A program made the translations under genes and the position numbers. The notes under the pieces were generated by a model, which was not told where the DNA came from, made no database searches, and worked only from the letters and a program-made list of their open reading frames with translations. Source: Moniliophthora roreri (lineage: Eukaryota; Basidiomycota; Agaricomycetes; Agaricales; Marasmiaceae). From it: DNA of 64,000 nucleotides. Shown piece after piece: positions 24,334 to 33,636 of this stretch (position 1 is its first letter; the number at the start of each line of letters is the position of its first letter). The stretch lies in NCBI GenBank assembly GCA_001466705.2, contig LATX02000213.1, positions 62,001 through 126,000 on the forward strand, given 5' to 3'.

Positions 24334-25647
24334 ATGTCCTCTTACACAAACCCTTCCATCCGAACTGGTGTTCCTCCCTTCGATCCTCCAGTTCAAGTTT
24401 TCCCAGACGATGCCGTTCACACCAAACCTTTCCACCCCTCTACGTTCGAACTGCTCTATCTCATGAACTGCGAGCATTACGACGAGGAATTGACGACTGC
24501 TATCAATGCCAGCAGTGAAAGGAACCGTGCACTCTACAGTAGCCTAGTCTTCCTTCGTGGACAGCGACGACAATTATTAGAAAACGTAACAAGAATGGAT
24601 CAACACATGGGCATGTTAGCCCAACACATCACGGACGATGAAACTTTTACTGTCACTGGGGCAATAGCGGTACCACATCCCACTCTTGATATAGCAAACT
24701 TACCGCTTCATATCGTACTCCCAGACACAGATCCCGATGGAGATCGCTTCGCTACGGACGACGATGTCAGCCCCAACGACCCAGCCTTCCTCTGAAAGGT
24801 TATCGCCCATCGAAGAGGCCTCAAACGAGCAACTGAGGTCTCCAAAGGCCAATACCTCCTCCAGCTCAGACAACGTTGTATTGGAACAAGTCACGCTGCG
24901 GTCACCGTCCCCTCTCTCTCCCAGACCAACCCAGTCAGACGCATGGATGCGTCTACCAGCCGAAGAAGCCCAACCCCTGTCGCTGGGGTCAGCAGTCTAC
25001 CTGCCGACCAGCGAACCTTACTCTACCCCGATCCATTCCCCGTTGTCGACGATTCCAGAAGTGATGAGTCTGACGTCTCCAACGCCAGCAGAAGAGCTGG
25101 AAAATTCCCCGATGTCTCCCCTCCTACTACCCTGCCCGCAATGTCTACCGACCATGAACTCCCCTCCACCACTTCCAATGCGACCGAACCTTCCAGCGCC
25201 ACCTTCCACAGAGCACGACTATCTCCAGAGCTCCCGAACCCCGTACGCCTCCCCTCCCCCGTTATCCCAATCAATCCAGACACCCAACGTCCCTATCGTA
25301 TCGGTGTGGGATGACGAGGACGCGGAGCCAGATGACACGGCTTCGCCAATCAGCTCGACGTCAGACGATCGTATAACGCATACTACGGAGCTGCTCGACG
25401 AAGTCTAGAAGGAGTTGAATGTCCTGTGTGCAAACTGGGAGAGCACTGCGCCGTCGACTGTGTGGACTATGTCTGCCCGGTTTGCAACACTGCTAAAGCT
25501 GGCCATCTCCCTGGATATTGTAGGGACAGAAGAAGGTCTACGAGAACCGCGAGACAAGACAATACCGGCGGTACATCGACTCTTGACAACGATTGGAGAG
25601 ATGATACTACGTGGGACGACCCCAACTATGGAAATGGAGAACAGTGA
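24334..25647 (+). pseudogene. Element A ORF3: accessory protein with tandem zinc knuckles
   Basis: The ATG is exactly 20 nt after the pol stop, as in element B. The N-terminal part shares 'FHPS-FELL-L-N' with B. A proline/serine-rich middle follows. The C-terminus has two knuckles at 25420-25521, C-x2-C-x4-H-x4-C and C-x2-C-x6-H-x4-C, then an Arg-rich patch and a terminal 'NGEQ' (B ends 'DGEQ'). TGA codons at 24793 and 25312 align with CGA (Arg) codons of element B, and one more TGA lies near 25333, so this copy is decayed. I do not recognise the protein. Zinc knuckles suggest nucleic-acid binding, perhaps a second nucleocapsid-like or integration/chromatin factor. Translation must bypass the pol stop, by reinitiation, coupling or splicing. 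Confidence 0.7.
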
Positions 25648-25810
25648 AAGACCTCAAGACCCACCATTAGGAGACGGGATCGTCGTCGAGATGGGATCCC
25701 CAGAAGGGCCGAGGATTTTTAGGCATTTGGACAGAGAAACCGTAGTGAGAGAAGCACAATGGGGAGGAGAATGGCTCATTGAAGGACAGCCAATAGTATC
25801 AAACGTGTAA
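24737..25810 (+). pseudogene. Element A ORF4, overprinted on ORF3 (+1 frame), one TAG
   Basis: This frame is +1 relative to ORF3. It is open for 358 codons except TAG at 25406-25408 (a CAG-to-TAG change would explain it), and ends 23 nt before the 3' LTR. After a proline-rich stretch it has 'VWDDE', then 'LCA-W--TAP-TV', 'AR-A--L-L-I-L-IV', 'TIP--H-LLTTI' and 'EN', matching element B's ORF4 at the same positions. About 54 codons extend beyond the ORF3 stop. No known domain is recognised. Conservation inside the overlap could be partly a by-product of ORF3 constraint. Confidence 0.5.
25420..25521 (+). other. Tandem zinc-knuckle region of ORF3 (element A)
   Basis: Counting from the first Cys, ligands are at positions 1, 4, 9, 14 and 19, 22, 29, 34. 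Element B has exactly the same spacing (26615-26514) although the intervening residues differ widely. Confidence 0.75.
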
Positions 25811-25833
25811 GTTTGAACATGAACAGGGGGTAA

Positions 25834-25857
25834 TGTTACAATTGTATGTTCACAGAC
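25834..25857 (+). repeat. 3' LTR of element A, left 24 bp
   Basis: TGTTACAATTG... matches the 5' LTR start and is preceded by a G-rich tract (ACAGGGGGTAA) that fits a polypurine primer. The LTR resumes at 33035/33040 beyond element B. The two parts total 616 bp, equal to the 5' LTR. Confidence 0.92.
25853..25857. repeat. Target-site duplication of element B, left (CAGAC)
   Basis: CAGAC precedes TGTTACG of element B and recurs at 33035-33039. The undisturbed 5' LTR of element A carries it once. Confidence 0.93.
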
Positions 25858-26240
25858 TGTTACGTCACTTGCGTAGCAACGTCAACAACTCCACAAGACC
25901 CGAAGGTAATGAAGAGTTCCTAGGTTCAAGTTTGAGTTCGCTCAGAGAGTTCTGAGGTTCTGAGTTCAAGCGGTTCTTTGCTAGCACAAGGTTGGATTTA
26001 ACCAGGTCAAGCTGGAGAGCTACGACCCAGTTCTGCAGTCTTAAATAGGTACAATGTGTCTACTTGTTTGTAGTTACTAGAACGTTGTAGAAAGGTATAG
26101 AACGCTGAGTAATACTACTTCGGAGTCTTTGGAGCAGAGAAGGATAGAAATGGAAGGCATAGTCAGCTGATGGTACACGAGAGTTCGAGTCGCATGATAG
26201 TTTACAGAAGAAAAAGAGAAAAATGTCTGTGTTCGTAACA
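25858..26240 (-). repeat. 3' LTR of element B (383 bp)
   Basis: TGTTAC...GTAACA ends. Identical by eye to 32652-33034. As B is on the minus strand, this is its downstream LTR. ORF4 stops 11 nt before it. Confidence 0.95.
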
Positions 26241-26251
26241 CTAGCCCGTCC

Positions 26252-26983
26252 TTACGGGGCAGATCCCATTCTGACCACTTGTACTATTCGTCCATCCGGC
26301 AATGTCACATCCTGGGGTCCGTGATCGGGGATACCGACAAACATCGGGACCAGATCGTCAGGGTCGGTTACGTCACCGGCGCTTGACTCACTACTGTTCT
26401 CCGTCTCTGTAGAGGTCATCGTCGTAGTCACACCCGTAGAGATCGTAGTTAGGAGGCTGTGTGCTCCCGGGATTGTCCGTTCGAGGAAATCTATGCGGCC
26501 TTCGTCGGAGACTACAATGCCAAGGTATATGCCCAGGTGCAAATAGTCCGCACTCCTTGCAACAATAGCTCGGACAGTGTCGGGCGCGGTGGTACGCCAC
26601 TCGGCACACAGGGCACAAAGAAATTCGTGCACTTCCTCTACGGTCGCTCGTCTCTCCACCTGTTCCGGTGGTTCGGAGGCGGTTTCGTCGTCCCATACTG
26701 AAGCTGGTTCCCCCGTATCGGGTAGAGCTCCAGTCAGCGGGACTGTATCGGGTCGGGGTCCAGTCACCCCAGGCGTTGGTATACGCCCTTGCGTCGATCG
26801 GTACTCCAGGGTTGGCGCGGGCGACGTCCCGGATACTGACGAAGGCGGGGTTGAATTGTCCGCTTGCCAAGAAAGGTACTGTGGAGGGGGCGAGGGGTTC
26901 ATCGTTGACGTCGAAGGGGTTGAAGGGGTCTGAGGAAGCGGGTGCTGGTGCAGGTGGGGACTGGGATTCGGGAGATTCGGCAC
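26252..26983 (-). CDS. Element B ORF4, overprinted on ORF3 (+1 frame)
   Basis: This is an intact 243-codon frame whose first 593 nt overlap ORF3 and whose last 46 codons lie beyond the ORF3 stop. It is proline/serine-rich for about 90 residues, then 'VWDDE' (96-100), 'LCALCAEWRTTAPDTV', 'ARSADYLHLGIYLGIVV', 'TIPGAHSLLTTI' and a C-terminal 'DHGPQDVTLPDGRIVQVV'. Roughly half of about 40 aligned residues match element A in the core. A weaker match continues in the non-overlapping tail (G-P, D/G-R-x-V-V). The first ATG is not strongly supported: a +1 frameshift from ORF3 or leaky initiation is possible. Function unknown. Confidence 0.5.
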   Translation of the reverse strand: MPNLPNPSPHLHQHPLPQTPSTPSTSTMNPSPPPQYLSWQADNSTPPSSVSGTSPAPTLEYRSTQGRIPTPGVTGPRPDTVPLTGALPDTGEPASVWDDETASEPPEQVERRATVEEVHEFLCALCAEWRTTAPDTVRAIVARSADYLHLGIYLGIVVSDEGRIDFLERTIPGAHSLLTTISTGVTTTMTSTETENSSESSAGDVTDPDDLVPMFVGIPDHGPQDVTLPDGRIVQVVRMGSAP

Positions 26984-27761
26984 TGGAAGGCCTGGGGGTC
27001 GGAGAGGGAGATGCCGTGGCGACGCCGATGGACTGGGCGTATATTGGGCTCAAATCCCTACTCGAGCTGTCAGAGGGATAGACGAGGTCGGAGGGGGAAT
27101 CGGAATCGGGTTCGGATTTGACGGGATCAGGATCGGGGGAGGACTCGAGCTTGGGGACCACGGGGGCGGGACTAGCCTGCCGAGGTAAAACAGGCTCTGT
27201 TCCAGTATAACGGGGGCAAAATTCGTACTGATCGCGGGCAAGCCCCACAGCTGCCCGGATCCTGGCGTTGTACGTCGCCGCTGCTCGTAAGAATTCTGGA
27301 CTATTTGGATCTGCGTCGCAAACGTCCGAGGAGAGGGGACCTAGATGAAGTGCAAGGGTGGAGGATTGGGGTTCAAAGGAAGTGGATCGAGGAGGGAGAG
27401 AAGGTACCGTCATCGGCCCCTGTAGGATTAACGGGGCTGGTCCCACGGCCACTGCATTGAATGCCAGATTAGCTGCGTATACATTTGTCTCCTCAATGAT
27501 CGCATTGAGGGAGACACGTTGAGCCCGAAGTCGAATAAGACCGTCAACGGCGTACTGTAGGTGGGGCTGCCCCACAGATGCGTTTCGTAGGGCGTCGTCG
27601 TGTCCGCCGGTATTGACCAGGAATAGGAGCTCGAAGGGAGAGGGATGAAAGGGTCCGGTATAGGTGACATCGTCGGCAAAAGCCGTGACTCCGGGGGGAG
27701 TGTCAGGCAAGCTGCGAACGCTGTAAGAAGAGTTGCTGGAAGAGCTGGTAGCATGAGACAT
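26391..27761 (-). CDS. Element B ORF3: accessory protein with tandem zinc knuckles
   Basis: 456 aa from the ATG at 27761, 20 nt after the pol stop. The frame is open further upstream into pol, but the 20-nt spacing shared with element A supports this start. N-terminal 'FHPSPFELLFLVN' and 'SPEFLR' are conserved with A. The middle is low-complexity Pro/Ser/Asp. Residues about 383-416 form two knuckles, C-x2-C-x4-H-x4-C and C-x2-C-x6-H-x4-C, followed by 'RRRPHR'. Likely nucleic-acid binding. It is not gag, which has its own knuckle elsewhere. No similar accessory ORF is known to me by name. Confidence 0.75.
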   Translation of the reverse strand: MSHATSSSSNSSYSVRSLPDTPPGVTAFADDVTYTGPFHPSPFELLFLVNTGGHDDALRNASVGQPHLQYAVDGLIRLRAQRVSLNAIIEETNVYAANLAFNAVAVGPAPLILQGPMTVPSLPPRSTSFEPQSSTLALHLGPLSSDVCDADPNSPEFLRAAATYNARIRAAVGLARDQYEFCPRYTGTEPVLPRQASPAPVVPKLESSPDPDPVKSEPDSDSPSDLVYPSDSSSRDLSPIYAQSIGVATASPSPTPRPSSAESPESQSPPAPAPASSDPFNPFDVNDEPLAPSTVPFLASGQFNPAFVSIRDVARANPGVPIDARAYTNAWGDWTPTRYSPADWSSTRYGGTSFSMGRRNRLRTTGTGGETSDRRGSARISLCPVCRVAYHRARHCPSYCCKECGLFAPGHIPWHCSLRRRPHRFPRTDNPGSTQPPNYDLYGCDYDDDLYRDGEQ

Positions 27762-27781
27762 GATGGGGATGGGGGTTTTCG

Positions 27782-30700
27782 TTACAGCTTGTTCCTGACT
27801 ATATAGTCCAGGTACAAATCCATCGCATGTTCCAACTGTGGTTTGGTCTTCCATTCATTGTGGGACGAGTCGAATCCTTTCCAGGACACGAGGAAGCGTC
27901 GTGGTTTCCACAGCAGCTTGTGACCAATAATTGCTTCTATCTCAAATTCTTCGTGACCTTCTATTATGTCCGGTGGTGGTTCTAAGAAGTTCCTTCCATG
28001 TGCTTCGGTCTCTTTGTATGGCTTCAGTAGTCCGGCGTGGAAGACGGGGTGAATTTTCCACTGGTGTGGGAGCTTGAGTTTGTATGTGACCGGCCCCATG
28101 ACCTTCTCGATGACAAAGGGTCCTTCTCGTTTGGGAGAGAGTTTCTTGCTTGGATATCCGAAGTCCAGATTCTTCCCTTCTAGCCACACCTTTTGTCCTT
28201 CTATGAACTTGTCCGTCCCCTTCCCTGCCTTCTCGATCATCTTTTTCCGCGCTATTTCCATCATCCCTGCTACATCTCCACGTAACTTCCGCAGTTTATT
28301 TAATCGTTCTTCCACTGATGGAACAGAAGTCGGTTCGAACGCCGTGGGGAGTGGTCTCGGGTTGTAACCCATGATCATAAAGAACGGGGAGTTCCGCGTT
28401 ACCGAATGAGTTCTATTGTTGTGGGCGAACTCTGCCATATGTAAATAGGAGCTCCATTCGGTCTGTTCTTTGGAGCAGAACATTCTTAGATAGATCTCCA
28501 TTTCCTGATTAACTCTTTCAGTCTCCCCGTCACTTTGTGGGTGATAAGCGGTACTCATCGCGTGTTTTACTCCCAAGAGCCTCATTGTTTCTTGAAAGAC
28601 AGCTGCTGCAAATCTGGGGTCTCGATCCGATATGATCTTGTCCGGTAATCCGTACCGTTTATACACGTTTCGTAAAAGAAGGTCTGCCGCTTGAGGGGCG
28701 TCCAACGTTTTGGTGCATGGAATAAAAATCACCCCCTTTGAAGACGAATGGTCTACCACGACCATTACGGTGTCAAAACTGTGCGATTCCGGTAGATCCG
28801 TTACCAGATCCATCGTGATTATCTGGAAAGGGGTCGCATTCGGCACCCCCGCGATGGGCTGTAGCCCAACCTTCGTGGGGTGGGTATTGATCTTCATCTG
28901 CTGGCAGGTTGCGCAGCCATCCACGAAGTTCTTGACGAATTTGGCCATCCCCGGCCACCAGTAGTCTCGCTGAACCAGATCCAGGGTTCCAAATTGTCCC
29001 GGGTGTCCGAATGGCTGTCCTTCGTGAATCGTCTTCGTAATTTCCCGTCGCAGCAGTACGTCATCAGGGACATAGATCCATCCTTGATACCTTATGAGGC
29101 TGTCATTCACTTCCCAATCTGACAGCGCTGACTTGATTGGCGGTACTCCTTTCGTGGTGAGTGATTCTAACGTCATTTTGTGAAAGTCATCAGATCCCAA
29201 ACGATCTTGCAACTTAGCTTGTAAGTCTAGATCGACAACATTAATGAAAAGCCGCTCTGGTAGAAGGATAACGTCGTCATTGTCGTCGTCCATCCCCTGT
29301 ACATGATCGTCTCTGCGTGATAACACATCTGACTGGACCATCTCTCGTCCTGGGACGTGCACTAGCCGTAAGTTGAACATGGATAGGATGAGGCTCCACC
29401 GAGCCTGTCTGCGATTCAGTTTCTGCGCTGTTCTGAAGTAAGTCAGGTTCTTGTGATCGCAGAGAACAGTCACCGGGTGTGGTCCTTCCATCAAATAATG
29501 TCTCCAGGTTTGTAGTGCCCACACAATTGCAAAGAGTTCTCTGTCATAGATCTCATAGTTCCGCTCGGTTGCATCAAACGCATGGGAGATATACCCACAC
29601 GGATGCAATTCTCCATCTGGTCCTTCTTGTCGCAAGACTCCTCCCGACGCCCACTTCGAGGCGTCAGTTTCAATGATGAACGCCCTTGTCAGATCCGGTA
29701 ATCGTAGTACAGGTTCTTGTTGGAAACGCCGTTTTAACGTGCGAAACGCATGATCACATTCCTTGGTCCATTCGAAAGGTACTCCCTTCTTCGTCAGATC
29801 ATAAAGCGGTTTTGCTATCGCCGAATAATTCCCGATGAACTTCCGATAGAAGTTTGTAAACCCCGTGAAACTCCGTACTCCGGTCACAGTTCGTGGCGCT
29901 GGCCAATCACTGATTCCTGCTAATTTGGTGGGGTCCATTGCGATTTGTCCCGGCTTAATTACTAGCCCTAGGAAGTCGATCTCGTTGATGTCAAACTTGC
30001 ACTTGTGAGGCTTAAGATATAGATCCTGTTCTTTCAGCCGTTGAAGGAGTCGTAGGGTTCGCTCTCGATGTTGTTCTGGGTTCTGGGAGTAAATCAAGAT
30101 GTCGTCCATGTAAACCAAACACCATCCTTCGGCCATGAAGTCTTGTAATACGTCATCCATAAACGCTTGGAAGGTCACCGGGCTGTTCATTAGTCCGAAG
30201 AACATAACTGTAGGCTCGAAGAGCCCCCTGTTTGTCTTGAATGCTGCCTTCCATTGGTCTCCGTCTTTGATTCTGACGTTGTTATAACCGTTGCAGAGGT
30301 CCAGTTTCGAAAATATCATTGCACCGTTTAGCTTGTCGATCAGATCAGAGACGAGGGGTAAGGGGTACGCGTTCTTGACGGTCCCGTGATTCAGCCTTCG
30401 GTAGTCCTGAGTTGGCCGTAACTTCCCTTTCTCCTTTTTTCCCACAAAGAAGAAAGGAGACGCCATCGGGGATTTGGACTTCCGGATGTACCCTTTCCGA
30501 AGATTCTCCGCAAGGAAATTGTTGAGTTCCGCTTGTTCCAGGGCCGTAAGGGAGTAGACCTTGCAATCTCGTAGAGTGAATTCCGGCTTTAGTTCGATCG
30601 CATGATCATATGATCGCGATATCGGAAAACGTTCGGCTTCTCTATCCTCGAACTGTCCTTGATACTGGGACAGATACTCGGGTATCTTCACGATTGCAGG

Positions 30701-31282
30701 TTGAAGACCGTCATCAGCGCTATGTTGTAACCTCTGGGACGTGGACAACTTAGCTCTGATATCGATTCTATGGATGAGTCCCTCCGGTGACTCATAGTCC
30801 AGGACTCCTGTCACACGAGGGATCTTGATGTATCGTTTCTCGGGGAATGCCGTTCGTCCAGTGTTCCAATCTACTTGCAGGTTGTATTTCTGTAACCAGG
30901 GCAATCCCAAGATGACTTCTTCACTTCCCAGACCCGAGATGAGGAAGGTATCCGTAAGCTGTCTGGTTCCTACGGTGTATGTCGCCGTTACCAATTTCGT
31001 AATCCATGCCGCTTTGTTGGGTGTTCCATCCACATTGAATACCTTGATTCAATGGGGTAGTGTTGTCTGTTCGAGGCCCAATCTCGAAGCTTTTCCTGGA
31101 CTCATAAAGAGTCCTCCTGCTCCTGAATCTAGGAGCGCATTTGTTCCGACTTTTCCTACTTCGCTGTTGTAAACAAGGGGGATGTGCATAGAGTTTCGTG
31201 ACTGCTTAGCTAATACAACATTCGAAATAGATATTAGGGGTGGCGGGGAGAGCGTCGGCCTCTTCCGCCACTTCAAAAACCC
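27782..31282 (-). CDS. Element B pol: protease-RT-RNase H-integrase-chromodomain
   Basis: Entered by -1 frameshift at 31276-31282. The protease part has 'DSGAGG'. TGA at 31049-31051 ('LPH' stop 'IKVFNVDGT' region) interrupts it once, where element A has sense codons. From 31033 a 1,083-codon frame runs uninterrupted: RT 'VYMDDILIYS' (about residue 305), RNase H 'ETDASKWASGGVL' (about 450), integrase zinc finger (about 675-710), D,D-35-E core ('MDLVTDLPE', 'SDRDPRF', 'DGETERVNQE', about 740-840), and a C-terminal chromodomain ('FLVSWKGFDSSHNEW'). It copies element RNA to DNA and integrates it. The chromodomain usually guides integration to modified histones. Confidence 0.95.
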
Positions 31283-32596
31283 TCTGCTTCCATAATGTCC
31301 AGAATCTCCGTCTGTTTTTCCACGTCTTGTTCTCGTACGATGGCCCGGATCTTTGCGTAAGCTTCTCGGGTGCTGAGTTTCTTCTTTTCTTCTTTGACTT
31401 CTCCATTTTGCTTCGTCGGGCAATCCCGAGACATGTGCCCTTGTTTGGCGCATCGGAAGCATCGTCCATCGGCCATATACTTCTTTTGTTCTTCATCACT
31501 CAGCTGATTGGTCATGCGATTGATCGAAACCTTCTTTTTCTTTTCATCGGTGAGTCGGAATCTCTTCGGTTTCTGGACGGCTTCATAATACTTGTATTGT
31601 TCGTCGTATCTGATTGCTGCTTCGTACCATCCTTCAAGGTCAGCAGGTCGACCCTGCAGCTGATTCAGGATTTTCGCTGATAGGGAGTTGGGTAGTCCTT
31701 TGCGAAAGATGTGGATGAGCGCCTGATCGTCATATCCGGATTCATCGGCCATAACTCGGAAATCGTTTACATAATTATCGGCGCGGTCCGTCATTTTTGC
31801 TTCTTCGATTCAGATCTGTGCTTCAGCCTGTATATCGGCCGGTAGATAATGTTTTTTGAACTCATCTTTGAGCGCCTGAAACGTCAGGGGTGTTGCCCCA
31901 CTTTTGGGTTCGAAGATCTTTGCGCTCTGTCCGTTTTTCCAGGACTCAGTGTTCTTCCCTCGTAAATAGGACAGCAGGAATAGGCACTTTTTTTTCGTCG
32001 TTATCATATTCAGTGGGGTGCATGCGGAGGTAAATCTCTGTCTCCATTAGGAACCTCTTGGTGTCCTTCCTGTCCCCTTCGAAAGGATCCGGTGTCGCAA
32101 CCTTCGATCCCTTGTTCTTCTTCTTCTCCATTTCCTCCAGGACCGCAGTCGAGATCTCTATCATCATCTGGGTCTGAGTCATGCCCTCTCTCGGCTTGGG
32201 TTTCGGGGTTGAGCTGCCACCTTCAGACATCGTTTCTTCTTCGAAGGCGCTGAAGAATGATGAGCTGGTCGATTCTTCTAGTAAGTTCGCGTTCTTCTCG
32301 TCGGGGGATCCTGAGTTCTCGTTCACAGGCGAGCCTGGTTCTGTGGAGTCTGGGGTCGAGTTGTTCGATGTCTCTTCGACTTTCGGTTCTTCGATGTCGG
32401 TCATTTCTTCGTGCCCAAGCAATTCGCTCGCGTGTCGGAGAGCGCTCTGACGGTGGTGGCGGGTTATAATTGTACGCGAAGTCGATGCGGGGTTCCCCGG
32501 GATTGCGATTCCTAGTTTCGCTAGCCGTTCTGCTAAGGAGATGTCTTTGTCGATCTTTTCTTCCTGCTCCGCAGTCAGTGGCGACCTTGGAGGCAT
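31273..32596 (-). pseudogene. Element B gag, homopolymer frameshift and one TGA
   Basis: ATG at 32596. The first 216 codons run into an 8-base A tract (T tract at about 31988-31995 on the plus strand), after which the reading frame shifts. One more A would restore 'DEKKKCLFLLSYLRG', matching 'DERKKMLLLSLVKG' in element A. The following frame (from 32007) has a TGA at 31810-31812 and then an intact C-terminal part with a CCHC knuckle C-F-R-C-A-K-Q-G-H-M-S-R-D-C. It ends at TGA 31273-31275, directly after the slippery heptamer. With identical LTRs, an indel in a homopolymer may be a base-calling error. Confidence 0.85.
31276..31282 (-). promoter_or_regulatory. -1 frameshift slippery heptamer GGGTTTT, element B
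   Basis: On the minus strand GAG-GGT-TTT-TGA ends gag, and the -1 frame continues 'RGFLKWRKRPT' into protease. Same sequence and position as in element A. Confidence 0.75.
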
Positions 32597-32651
32597 CGTG
32601 GTGATTGATGCCTAAACCTCGATGGGTCGGCGATAAGACAGCTTGACCTTA

Positions 32652-33034
32652 TGTTACGTCACTTGCGTAGCAACGTCAACAACTCCACAAGACCCGAAGG
32701 TAATGAAGAGTTCCTAGGTTCAAGTTTGAGTTCGCTCAGAGAGTTCTGAGGTTCTGAGTTCAAGCGGTTCTTTGCTAGCACAAGGTTGGATTTAACCAGG
32801 TCAAGCTGGAGAGCTACGACCCAGTTCTGCAGTCTTAAATAGGTACAATGTGTCTACTTGTTTGTAGTTACTAGAACGTTGTAGAAAGGTATAGAACGCT
32901 GAGTAATACTACTTCGGAGTCTTTGGAGCAGAGAAGGATAGAAATGGAAGGCATAGTCAGCTGATGGTACACGAGAGTTCGAGTCGCATGATAGTTTACA
33001 GAAGAAAAAGAGAAAAATGTCTGTGTTCGTAACA
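32652..33034 (-). repeat. 5' LTR of element B (383 bp)
   Basis: Upstream LTR of the minus-strand element, identical by eye to 25858-26240. Bordered on the right by CAGAC and on the left by the conserved primer-binding region. Confidence 0.95.
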
Positions 33035-33631
33035 CAGACTATCTTTTTTCTCAAATTCGCTGCTTGAACACTTAAGCGCTTTAAGGCGCTATTTTACTCT
33101 TTTCACCTATGCTTCTTATTAACATCTGGACACATCCGCCTTCCCAGCTCCCTTTCCAATCTATGCCTATCTCCGTATTTAAGACATCATCATTGTGTCA
33201 TTCATGATGTCAAGTTGATGTCATTATTCTATTTGATTCTTTCCCTTTCTATTTATGATGCGATGTCATTTCTGACGTCGCTTATTGTATCATCATATTT
33301 ATTTTCATTTCCTCGACATCACTTCTGATGTCATTCTCTTATTTATCATGTTGTCAAGGGTACACTCTATTTACTAAACAAATGATGTTGCACTAGTAGT
33401 TCGTGTACAACTAGTAGACTACAAACGTTGTATAAGTAGATAGTTTACAGGTCTAAGCCACTTCAGCTTGACCTAGTTAATCCTTTGGACATCTTGCTCA
33501 TAACGACCGAACTCCGAGAACTTTAGCGAAAGCTGAGGAACTCAACTCGAACTTGCTCCTTTTGTCAACTTAGCGCCGCTACGTCATAGTGGTTGTTGAG
33601 TTGTTGTCATTGCTGCGCAAGTAACGTAACA
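33035..33631 (+). repeat. 3' LTR of element A, right part
   Basis: The first 5 bp (CAGAC) are the target duplication. From 33040 onward the sequence matches 5' LTR positions to the end GTAACA. Seven of the nine LTR differences are here. GATGA follows at 33632-33636. Confidence 0.93.
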
Positions 33632-33636
33632 GATGA

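Larger units (their letters stand above)
25858..33034 (-). mobile_element. Element B: young Ty3/gypsy chromodomain retrotransposon nested in element A
   Basis: The element is 7,177 bp, in reverse orientation, inserted inside the 3' LTR of element A. LTRs 25858-26240 and 32652-33034 (383 bp) are identical by eye, so insertion is very recent. It has gag, a -1 shift to pol, a 1,083-codon uninterrupted RT-to-chromodomain frame, and intact ORF3 and ORF4. Gag has an 8-A homopolymer frameshift and one TGA, and there is a TGA between protease and RT. These may be sequencing/assembly errors or real lesions in this copy. Confidence 0.95.
18829..33631 (+). mobile_element. Element A: Ty3/gypsy chromodomain retrotransposon, interrupted by element B
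   Basis: Without the nested insertion, element A is about 7.6 kb: 5' LTR 18829-19444, gag, protease/RT/RNase H/integrase/chromodomain, two extra ORFs, and a 3' LTR split into 25834-25857 and 33035-33631. The 5-bp target duplication is GATGA. The domain order (protease, RT, RNase H, integrase, C-terminal chromodomain) places it among chromoviruses. Nine LTR-LTR differences by eye (about 1.5%), all transitions, and many premature stops show it is an older, inactive copy. It is transcribed on the plus strand. Confidence 0.93.

Noticed and set aside
19504..25647. TGA as a reassigned sense codon
   Set aside because: Many TGA codons fall on Arg positions, but element B pol (1,083 codons) contains no internal TGA, damaged frames also contain TAA and TAG, and gag ends naturally at TGA.
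28074..31680. Plus-strand frames opposite element B pol/gag
   Set aside because: They are antisense shadows of the conserved retrotransposon frames.
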